From NCBI GenBank assembly GCA_030539985.1, contig JAUNXD010000069.1, positions 371-8,075 of the forward strand: a DNA stretch of 7,705 nt, given 5' to 3'. The notes beneath the pieces are model-generated. The model made no database searches and was not told the DNA's origin. It worked only from the letters and a program-made list of their open reading frames with translations. Positions 1-5,522 of the stretch are shown here, piece after piece (the first letter of the stretch is position 1; each line of letters begins with the position of its first letter). The position numbers were made by a program, and so were the translations under genes. Source of the stretch: Methanobrevibacter sp. (GTDB taxonomy: Archaea; Methanobacteriota; Methanobacteria; Methanobacteriales; Methanobacteriaceae).

Positions 1-825
1 GACATTAGCTTTCGCATTTAAATGCACCCCATTATAATCCCGGACATTATTTGCAGTTCCCTTAGGATTGACAAACGGCATTATATATACGGTACCCTTG
101 ATTGGATGGGATTCCAAGTATTTAATAAGTTTCATTGCAGCTATTTGAGATGAAATCTCATTGCCATGAACTCCTGCGGTAATAAACACCTTTTTACCGC
201 TACCTCCCTTGAATGTTACCATTGGAGTTCCCTTTTTTGCTGCCTTAACCATTTTTTTAACTAAAGCGGAATTTGGAATATTTGATTTGATTTTTTTATT
301 TCTCTTTACATTGGCTCCGGATTTCCATTTGTAAATGGTTATTTTAAAATAGTTCTTAAAGGTAACCGTATTTTTGCCCGTAAAATTATCACAGGAATAT
401 GATACCTTATATTTTCCGGCATTCAGTTTAATTTTAATGCTTGCAATACCCTTTGAATTGGAATAAACATTATATTTTTTACCTGCCACTTTAAAAGTAA
501 TCAATTTATTTTTCAATAAATTTCCTTTATTATCTGAAAGTTTAACTGAAAATTTAACCGTTTTACCATAAGTCGAAACTACATTTTTAGAACTGAATTT
601 AACCTTATTTGCAGTAAGTTTACTTTCTTTAGATGCACTTTTAAGTAAAGGTTCGCTAACGTTACTGTTTTTCAAGCATTCCTCATTTTGAGCCTGAATC
701 TCCGGGTGAGACAGATTCAAATCAGACCCATCAGGACTGCTTACAGTAAAATTGTCATCCCCGCAGGCATTAACCGCAGAGATCATTAAAAATAAAAGAA
801 ATGTAAAAAAAATAATTTTTTTAAT
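1..825 (-). CDS. Secreted Ig-domain zinc hydrolase, M14/AstE-AspA type, copy B (partial; probable AUU start)
   Basis: The 275 visible residues run off the left edge with no stop, so the C-terminus is missing. Layout from the proposed start: basic KK plus hydrophobic signal peptide (about 2-20, ending VNA-C); a Ser/Asn-rich linker (21-78); one Ig-like beta-sandwich (about 80-160); then the start of a succinylglutamate desuccinylase/aspartoacylase-like catalytic domain with the HGNE zinc motif (H220, E223). By eye about half the residues match copy A, including an identical 14-residue block around HGNE. At the DYNR position of copy A this copy reads HLNA (268-271), so the family's substrate-binding Arg is not at its usual place. 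There is no in-frame ATG, GTG or TTG before residue 14. I chose the ATT at 823-825 because it sits 5 bases after AAGGTG and aligns with the MKKI start of copy A. The ATG at 784-786 would delete most of the signal peptide and lacks a ribosome site. An exported hydrolase is likely; its substrate is unknown. Confidence 0.8.
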   Translation of the reverse strand, partial: MKKIIFFTFLLFLMISAVNACGDDNFTVSSPDGSDLNLSHPEIQAQNEECLKNSNVSEPLLKSASKESKLTANKVKFSSKNVVSTYGKTVKFSVKLSDNKGNLLKNKLITFKVAGKKYNVYSNSKGIASIKIKLNAGKYKVSYSCDNFTGKNTVTFKNYFKITIYKWKSGANVKRNKKIKSNIPNSALVKKMVKAAKKGTPMVTFKGGSGKKVFITAGVHGNEISSQIAAMKLIKYLESHPIKGTVYIMPFVNPKGTANNVRDYNGVHLNAKANV

Positions 826-828
826 ACA

Positions 829-836
829 ACCACCTT
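829..836 (-). promoter_or_regulatory. Shine-Dalgarno of copy B, overlapping the stop codon of copy A
   Basis: On the minus strand this reads AAGGTGGT, a good match to the archaeal anti-Shine-Dalgarno. Its first two bases are part of the TAA stop of copy A (835-837). The only sensibly spaced initiation codon is ATT at 823-825. The site therefore decides the start of copy B and argues that the gene is still translated, by reinitiation after copy A. Confidence 0.7.
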
Positions 837-2037
837 AAATTACATTATTGAATTTCAATAGAGAAGTCATCATCCTATATGAGATTTTAACACTGCTTGA
901 GGTTACGGTATTGTGCGGAAGTACAACTTCACAGATTACTCCAGGTATTCCTTTTTTATTAACATTATCCGCCAATGCACCGGGATACTCCTGACCTGCA
1001 TATTTATAAAGTCTTTTATGAACTTTAGCATGCTTTGCAATATAATTTGTCATTGCTTTACAGTTTTTAGCCGGAGAGCCGGATCCCATTACAATATTCT
1101 GTCCAGGAACTCCACCGGGTTGTGTTGTGTGGAAATCACCATAAGCGTCACAGCCCAATTTAGCAACAAGCTTTACGATTTTATTTGATATTGTTCCGGA
1201 TTTGTGAGCAACCCTGTTGTAATCTGTACCGGTGTGTCTTACCTTATGTGAAATTGCCTTAATATTTACAAACGGAATGATATAAACGGTTCCTTTAATC
1301 GGAGTTTTGCTCAAATGAGCAATCAGTTTCATCACTGCAACCTGTGAGGATAGTTCATTTCCATGAACGCCTGCTGTAATGAATACCTTTTTGCCTTTGC
1401 CCCCCTGTATTGTTAAAAGAGGATTTCCTTTCTTGGTGGCTTTAACAGCAAGTTTTACCCATTTATTATTCGGCATATTCTTTTTAATAAGTTTGATTTT
1501 GGATACATCTCCCTTATTTCCCCATTTCAAGATGGTCATGGAAATCTTATTTTTAACTGTATATGTATTTTTACCAGTTAATCCATCAACGGAATAATGG
1601 ATTGTATATTTTCCTGCAGAATAGTCCAAATTTAAAGTGGCAATACCATTGGAATCGGTTGTTACTTTATATTCCTTTTTGCCTATTTTAAATGTAACAA
1701 TTTTTCCGGCAACAGGATTGTTGGATTTGTCCAGCACCTTAAGATTGTATTTAACCGGATTTCCATATGTTGACTTGACATTTTTTGCAGATGCCTTTGC
1801 CGGAACCTGAATGGAGTTGCCAGATTTGGAAGCTCCCTCATTTGATTTTAAAGAATCCTTTGGAATGGAACTTAAATCAAGATTGCTCTCAGCGGCCACA
1901 TCACTACTAACTACCATATCATCAACATTGCTCATTTCCAGACAATCGTCGGAAACGGTCATGTTTTCAGCTGCAGAAACTGCAGAAACACCAATAATTA
2001 CTGTTAAAAACAATAACAGCACGAATATTTTTTTCAT
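835..2037 (-). CDS. Secreted Ig-domain zinc hydrolase, M14/AstE-AspA type, copy A
   Basis: A 400-residue protein. Visible parts: signal peptide (about 1-22, MKK then a hydrophobic core ending VSA-A); an acidic Ser/Asp-rich linker (23-85); one Ig-like domain (about 86-165) of the kind repeated in Methanobrevibacter adhesin-like proteins; and a C-terminal zinc hydrolase domain (about 215-400). The catalytic set is complete: HGNE with zinc ligands H225 and E228, R267 and DYNR (272-275) for substrate, third ligand H303 in DFH, and candidate catalytic E370 in ICEVV. The fold family (succinylglutamate desuccinylase/aspartoacylase, related to M14 carboxypeptidases) removes acyl or C-terminal residues. 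Here export plus an Ig domain suggests an extracellular peptide or amide substrate, perhaps pseudomurein cross-links, which is inference. No C-terminal membrane anchor is seen. I chose ATG 2035-2037, which makes an ATGA overlap with aroK; the GTG at 2047-2049 lies inside the ribosome site. Copy B follows directly. Confidence 0.85.
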   Translation of the reverse strand: MKKIFVLLLFLTVIIGVSAVSAAENMTVSDDCLEMSNVDDMVVSSDVAAESNLDLSSIPKDSLKSNEGASKSGNSIQVPAKASAKNVKSTYGNPVKYNLKVLDKSNNPVAGKIVTFKIGKKEYKVTTDSNGIATLNLDYSAGKYTIHYSVDGLTGKNTYTVKNKISMTILKWGNKGDVSKIKLIKKNMPNNKWVKLAVKATKKGNPLLTIQGGKGKKVFITAGVHGNELSSQVAVMKLIAHLSKTPIKGTVYIIPFVNIKAISHKVRHTGTDYNRVAHKSGTISNKIVKLVAKLGCDAYGDFHTTQPGGVPGQNIVMGSGSPAKNCKAMTNYIAKHAKVHKRLYKYAGQEYPGALADNVNKKGIPGVICEVVLPHNTVTSSSVKISYRMMTSLLKFNNVI

Positions 2038-2900
2038 AACAAACTGCACCCCTCATTATCAACCTGTGTTTCAATCACATTTCCATCATATTTAATCCAT
2101 GATTCATGAACATCTCCGATTGAATCATCATCAACGATTGCAACAAAAGATGATCCCGTACCGGATAAACCTGATGCCAAGGCGCCCGCCTGCAGAGCAT
2201 CAACGGAAATTGCTGAGTTGAAACCTAAAGCTGATGAATAAATTAAACCGTTTAAGTTTAATGCTTTGAAATAATCTTTTTTACATGCAAAATCAAATGC
2301 GGTTTCGACTAACGGAGCCAAAACCTTCATGCGCCCAACATCCGAATCGCCTGATTTCGAATGAAAATTCGGCATGTAAACTAAAATTGAATAATCCTCC
2401 ATTTTTTCTTTTATAATGAATTCCCTGACCTTGTTGTTTGTAACGACAACTCCTCCAAAATATGAAGCAGTTGCATCATCAAAAGAACCTGTAATTGTAA
2501 CTCCTGCTTCAATAGATGCATCAATAGCCATGTTTATTACTTCCAAATCAGACAAGGGTTTTAAATTGAATTCATCTGAAATTATTTCGGAAGTTGCCTT
2601 AACAATGGCATTTGATGAAGCGCTGCTGCTTGAAAGTCCGGAAGCCATGGGCAAAGTGGATTTTGTTTTCAAACCAATTCCAAAATCCTCATTAGAAATG
2701 TTAAAATGATTAAAAACCTTTTGAACGCACAATTCCATCAATTCTGTGTCTGCTCCAACATCATTAGCGCATTCGATGCCTTCGGAAATGGTTTTTGCCT
2801 CACATTCAATGTCCAAACCAATACCGAATGCAGAACCGAATCCGGTTGCAATTGCATTGATTATTGTTGCGGAACCTGGAGATCTTACTATTTTCCTCAT
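2034..2900 (-). CDS. aroK: Archaeal shikimate kinase (GHMP superfamily)
   Basis: A 288-residue cytoplasmic enzyme that phosphorylates shikimate with ATP to shikimate 3-phosphate in the chorismate pathway to aromatic amino acids. It belongs to the archaeal GHMP-kinase type, unrelated to the bacterial P-loop AroK. Seen in the sequence: N-terminal SPGSATIINAIATG (7-20) followed by GSAFGIGLD, characteristic of archaeal shikimate kinases; the GHMP ATP loop PMASGLSSSSA (84-94); the GSFDDATASYFGG block (138-150) with acidic D141/D142; and the C-terminal glycine motif SGLSGTGSS (243-251). Length is normal for the family. The start is fixed by AGGAGGT (2907-2913), six bases before ATG. The ATG overlaps the TGA of the glycosyltransferase gene upstream (ATGA, 2897-2900), and its own TGA overlaps the ATG of the secreted hydrolase (ATGA, 2034-2037), so all three are probably translationally coupled. 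I see no missing motif. Homoserine or mevalonate kinase is unlikely given the N-terminal signature. Confidence 0.93.
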   Translation of the reverse strand: MRKIVRSPGSATIINAIATGFGSAFGIGLDIECEAKTISEGIECANDVGADTELMELCVQKVFNHFNISNEDFGIGLKTKSTLPMASGLSSSSASSNAIVKATSEIISDEFNLKPLSDLEVINMAIDASIEAGVTITGSFDDATASYFGGVVVTNNKVREFIIKEKMEDYSILVYMPNFHSKSGDSDVGRMKVLAPLVETAFDFACKKDYFKALNLNGLIYSSALGFNSAISVDALQAGALASGLSGTGSSFVAIVDDDSIGDVHESWIKYDGNVIETQVDNEGCSLL

Positions 2901-3982
2901 TGTTTGACCTCCTCATAGGGAATGTCCACTTTTGAAAAGTCAAGGGCACGGGTTCTTGCATTCATTGATAAAACTAACCTTAATTCATCGTCATTTATCA
3001 TCTCATCAACCGCCCTGGCGATTGATGAAACCTTATTCGGATTTACAAATAATCCGACATCATCTGTGATTATTTCTGTAATCCCCCCGACATTACTGCC
3101 GATGACCGGTTTGCCGCATGCCAAAGCTTCAATCAAAACCAAACCAAAACTTTCAGAAAATGACGGTAAAATCAAAACGTCACAGCTTGGAATTATGTTT
3201 TCAACATCGTCCCTTGAACCGGTGAAGATCACATCATGAATATTTTCCTCATCGACCTTCTTATTGAGCTTTTTAAATAACGGACCATCACCTACAATGA
3301 CAAGATAATAATCACTGTTAGCTATTTTCTTTGCCTCCAAAAGAGAGTCTACATTCTTTCTTTTAATCAGATTACCTACAAACAAAACAATAGGCTTGTC
3401 TTCCAAACCGAATTCCTTTTTAAATGAGTCATTTGATTTCATTGAAAACTTATCGATATCCACAGAGTTCCATGAAAGTTTGGTCTTGTCCGCTATACCC
3501 ACAACACCAGTGGCTATAATCTCATGCCTTAAGGCATTGCTTACAGCAAAAACACCGTCAGCATCTTTCAATACGTTTTTGATTGTCGAACGCATCAGCT
3601 GCTGATTTTTATATAATTCAAACATGTCAGAACCGTGGGCAGTGACATAAGTCTTGATGCCATGTTTTTTTCCGACTTCCACTGCAGCAGCTCCTGCAGG
3701 GAAAAGGTAATGACCATGAATAATGTCAATGTCTTCAGTTTCCAAAAGATTTTCCAATGCCTTTTTAGCATTCTTTTTAAACATTAAACCCCTCACGCCA
3801 GGAATATTGAGTCCTTTTGTTCCTATTACATGTATTCCATCAATGTCTTTGATTTCCTTGTGAGGATAGGTTATTACATAAACTTCATGACCTTCTTCCA
3901 CAAGTTTTTTAGACAAGGTATGTATATGAACACCAACTCCTCCGAAATGAGGTGGAAACTGACCAACCATAGCTATTTTCAT
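2897..3982 (-). CDS. Family 4 (GT-B) glycosyltransferase
   Basis: A 361-residue probable retaining, nucleotide-sugar-dependent glycosyltransferase. The N-terminal Rossmann domain opens with MKIAMVGQFPPHFGGVGVH, where the GGVGVH acceptor-side glycine loop is typical of GT4. The C-terminal Glycos_transf_1 domain (about 195-340) shows FVGNLIKRKN (201-210, with the donor-contacting R/K), GDGP (231-234), and the E-x7-E signature with E277 and E285 in SESFGLVLIEAL, followed by GKPVIGSNVGG. There is no signal peptide or membrane span, so it should act on the cytoplasmic face. The acceptor cannot be read from sequence: lipid-linked glycan, pseudomurein precursor, S-layer/N-glycan or a soluble glycoside are all open. 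It follows cbiD by 29 bases. A GGAG at 3993-3996 lies 10 bases before the ATG, somewhat distant but usable. Its last codons (GAG GAG GTC) supply the ribosome site of aroK, and the stop overlaps the aroK start. Confidence 0.88.
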   Translation of the reverse strand: MKIAMVGQFPPHFGGVGVHIHTLSKKLVEEGHEVYVITYPHKEIKDIDGIHVIGTKGLNIPGVRGLMFKKNAKKALENLLETEDIDIIHGHYLFPAGAAAVEVGKKHGIKTYVTAHGSDMFELYKNQQLMRSTIKNVLKDADGVFAVSNALRHEIIATGVVGIADKTKLSWNSVDIDKFSMKSNDSFKKEFGLEDKPIVLFVGNLIKRKNVDSLLEAKKIANSDYYLVIVGDGPLFKKLNKKVDEENIHDVIFTGSRDDVENIIPSCDVLILPSFSESFGLVLIEALACGKPVIGSNVGGITEIITDDVGLFVNPNKVSSIARAVDEMINDDELRLVLSMNARTRALDFSKVDIPYEEVKQ

Positions 3983-4011
3983 AAAAATTAAACTCCAAAT
4001 TTCACTATTAA

Positions 4012-5088
4012 TTATATTATAAAATTATCATTCAAATAATTTCCTTCCATATCAACCAGAATCACATTCAAATCCAAATCAAAACGCTGATAACATCTGT
4101 CATGAATTGCTTTGGCGATACTGTTTGAAACTTCAACGGAAATATTAAGCTCATTCAATATATCCATCATGTCATCGGTTGTTTTTGAATCAAAGAGTCT
4201 TTGAAGATCTTTTTGAGGCGCTCCGCATAACGCAGCATGGCAAACCATTATCTCGCGCCTGCCGTCGGCAACGGCATGCTTGGTATTGAAAATTCCCCCA
4301 GCAACTTTAATCAGTTTACCAATATGTCCGAAGAAAGTGAATTCGGTAATTCCCCGTTTTTCGGCCTCTTCAAACATGAACCCGACATAATTGCCTGTCT
4401 GGATAACCTGCTGTTTGGTGATGTCCAAGTTTTTCAGTGCCAATTTTTCACCGATATTGCCCAGAACAAAAACCAAATTATCCAAATTCAAAGCCAATGC
4501 AACATCAAGCTGGGTGACAATGGAATTCTTATATGCCTCACTGGACATTGACCTTGCAATGCCTGTTGTCCCCAAAACTGATATTCCCCCAACGATGCCT
4601 AGTTTGGGATTCATTGTTTTTTTAGCTATTTTTTCGCCTTCAGGAATGGAAATAGTAACTTTTGCAACCTTACCTTCAGGTATCTGATCTTGCAAGTTTT
4701 TAATAATCATACGGCGCGGAACAGGATTTATCGCATACTCCCCAACCGGAATTTGAAGACCGGGCTTTGTGATTATACCAACACCCTCACCGCCGGCAAT
4801 GGTCACATTTACATCTTCGTCAGTTTTATCAACCAGTTCCACAGTTGAGACGATTGCCAAATCAACAGTAACATCAGGATCGTTATATGGATTTTTATGA
4901 GCTACAGCATAAGCCTTAGTTGATGAAAGTTTCTTGCATTCATCAATTATGATGTCTAAAGTTTTTTTAGGGGTTTCGACCTTGACGCATGCAATATCTG
5001 AAGTGTCCAAAATCGCATCCAAAGCGGCCAGAGAACAAGCAGTGGCTACAGTTCCTGTTGTAACACCTGTATAATTATCATTAGTCAT
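4012..5088 (-). CDS. cbiD: Cobalt-precorrin-5B (C1)-methyltransferase CbiD
   Basis: A 358-residue cytoplasmic enzyme of the anaerobic (early cobalt insertion) cobalamin pathway. CbiD transfers a methyl group from S-adenosylmethionine to C-1 of the corrin ring. Family blocks visible: YTGVTTGTVATA (6-17, the N-terminal TTGT block), GGEGVGIITKPGL (99-111) followed by EYAINPVPRRMI, NPKLGIVGGISVLGTTGI (160-177), and GHIGKLIKVAGGIFNTKH (254-271). Length is typical. Methanogens need corrinoids for the Mtr methyltransferase complex and substrate-specific methyltransferases, so the gene is expected here. The reading frame stays open upstream to 5184, but that extension overlaps the thioredoxin gene and has no family similarity; the ATG at 5086-5088 directly precedes the conserved block and is preferred. 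No Shine-Dalgarno precedes it (the 25 upstream bases are nearly all T and A on this strand), so it may be read leaderlessly or from a downstream start on a longer transcript. Confidence 0.93.
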   Translation of the reverse strand: MTNDNYTGVTTGTVATACSLAALDAILDTSDIACVKVETPKKTLDIIIDECKKLSSTKAYAVAHKNPYNDPDVTVDLAIVSTVELVDKTDEDVNVTIAGGEGVGIITKPGLQIPVGEYAINPVPRRMIIKNLQDQIPEGKVAKVTISIPEGEKIAKKTMNPKLGIVGGISVLGTTGIARSMSSEAYKNSIVTQLDVALALNLDNLVFVLGNIGEKLALKNLDITKQQVIQTGNYVGFMFEEAEKRGITEFTFFGHIGKLIKVAGGIFNTKHAVADGRREIMVCHAALCGAPQKDLQRLFDSKTTDDMMDILNELNISVEVSNSIAKAIHDRCYQRFDLDLNVILVDMEGNYLNDNFII

Positions 5089-5091
5089 TTT

Positions 5092-5128
5092 AAAAATAAA
5101 AAAAAGAAAGAATCTATAATAAAGATTC
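5092..5128 (-). terminator. Hairpin plus U-tract after the thioredoxin gene
   Basis: On the minus strand a perfect 6-bp inverted repeat, GAATCT and AGATTC (5123-5128 and 5110-5115), encloses a 7-base loop and is followed at once by a T-rich stretch with runs of eight and five Ts (5092-5105). It contains the TAG stop of the thioredoxin gene and ends four bases before the cbiD start codon. Archaeal polymerase terminates at oligo-T alone, so the T-tract is the strong part of the evidence; the hairpin is AT-rich and weak. Full termination here would require cbiD to have its own promoter. Partial termination would set a thioredoxin-high, cbiD-low ratio. Confidence 0.5.
5114..5122 (-). promoter_or_regulatory. 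Candidate TATA box for a leaderless cbiD transcript
   Basis: Minus-strand TTTATTATA is centred about 30 bases before the cbiD ATG, the distance expected if transcription starts at or just before the start codon. It fits the absence of a Shine-Dalgarno for cbiD. The site lies within the last codons and stop of the thioredoxin gene and in the loop of the hairpin. In DNA this AT-rich such matches arise easily, so confidence is low. Confidence 0.3.
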
Positions 5129-5383
5129 GAGTTTTTCCACAAGTTCTTCAGGGTAAGGTGCACCGACAAAGGCAACTTCCCCATCGATTACTATTGTAGG
5201 AACTGCCATGATTTGATAATTCATTGCCCTTTCTCTGTTTTCAGGATTGCTAGGATCATCGATTTTAACTGATTCAACTTCAATCGCATCACCTAATTTA
5301 TCTTTTGCCTGTTGAGCAGCGTCAATTGCTGCCGGACAGTGTGGACATGTACTTGTTGAAAATACTTCTACTTTGATTGCCAT
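5114..5383 (-). CDS. Small thioredoxin/glutaredoxin-like protein with CPHC active site
   Basis: An 89-residue cytoplasmic thiol-disulfide oxidoreductase of the short archaeal type, made of a single thioredoxin fold without the extra N-terminal strand and helix of classical thioredoxins. The redox motif C13-P-H-C16 follows the first beta strand (IKVEVFSTST), and the cis-proline loop is AVPTIVIDG with V61-P62. The size and motif resemble the glutaredoxin-like thioredoxins known from Methanothermobacter and Methanocaldococcus. Physiological partners are not evident from the sequence. The ATG at 5381-5383 is preceded by AAAGGAGA (5392-5399) at good spacing, so the start is secure. The gene faces the helicase gene across a shared promoter region and is followed by a hairpin/U-tract and then cbiD. 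No link to cobalamin synthesis is required by the evidence; co-location may simply be conserved order. Confidence 0.9.
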   Translation of the reverse strand: MAIKVEVFSTSTCPHCPAAIDAAQQAKDKLGDAIEVESVKIDDPSNPENRERAMNYQIMAVPTIVIDGEVAFVGAPYPEELVEKLESLL

Positions 5384-5391
5384 GATTTATG

Positions 5392-5399
5392 TCTCCTTT
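5392..5399 (-). promoter_or_regulatory. Shine-Dalgarno of the thioredoxin-like gene
   Basis: Minus-strand AAAGGAGA ends eight bases before the ATG. It confirms the chosen start and contrasts with cbiD and the helicase gene, which have none. Confidence 0.75.
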
Positions 5400-5430
5400 A
5401 TTAATTGAATTTGTAAATATTTTATAAATT

Positions 5431-5443
5431 ATTAATATATAAT
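5431..5443 (-). promoter_or_regulatory. TATA box of the thioredoxin-like gene
   Basis: Minus-strand ATTATATATTAA, preceded by the purine-containing AACA. A start about 26 bases downstream would fall near 5412 and give a leader of about 28 bases that includes the ribosome site. A second AT-rich match (TTTATAAAA, about 5420-5428) would put the start on top of the ribosome site and is less likely. Confidence 0.5.
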
Positions 5444-5486
5444 TGTTACCCAAAAAATAATCATCAAATGCTCTCTCCAAATATTT

Positions 5487-5498
5487 ATTATATATTAA
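5487..5498 (+). promoter_or_regulatory. TATA box of the helicase gene, probably leaderless
   Basis: Plus-strand ATTATATATTAA, the same 12-mer as in the divergent thioredoxin promoter. A start about 26 bases downstream of its centre falls near 5518, only a few bases before the ATG at 5523. No Shine-Dalgarno is present in the A/T-only stretch before the ATG. A leaderless or nearly leaderless mRNA is the simplest reading. Confidence 0.5.
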
Positions 5499-5522
5499 AA
5501 AAATAAAAATTAATTGATTAAA

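Noticed and set aside
784..825. Reading copy B as a pseudogene because it lacks a canonical start
   Set aside because: The visible 275 codons have no stop or frameshift, the Shine-Dalgarno is well placed, and the signal peptide and zinc motif are intact. Not excluded, but not the better reading from what is visible.
18..825. Lipoprotein anchoring of copy B through the Cys after VNA
   Set aside because: VNAC only loosely fits a lipobox; it equally fits signal-peptidase cleavage after A-x-A type residues, and copy A has Ala at this place.
2038..2049. GTG start four codons before the ATG of copy A
   Set aside because: The GTG is part of the GAGGGGTG ribosome site itself; the ATG nine bases further on has proper spacing and an ATGA overlap with aroK.
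913..2095. Plus-strand open frames opposite copy A (913-1188, 1379-1597, 1811-2095)
   Set aside because: Antisense shadows of a well-supported gene; cysteine- and phenylalanine-rich low-quality translations without motifs or ribosome sites.
5089..5184. Upstream extension of cbiD by 32 codons
   Set aside because: It overlaps the thioredoxin coding sequence, has no family similarity, and the conserved CbiD N-terminal block begins just after the ATG at 5088.
5514..5522. TTG start three codons before the helicase ATG
   Set aside because: No ribosome site precedes it and the predicted transcription start lies at or after it.
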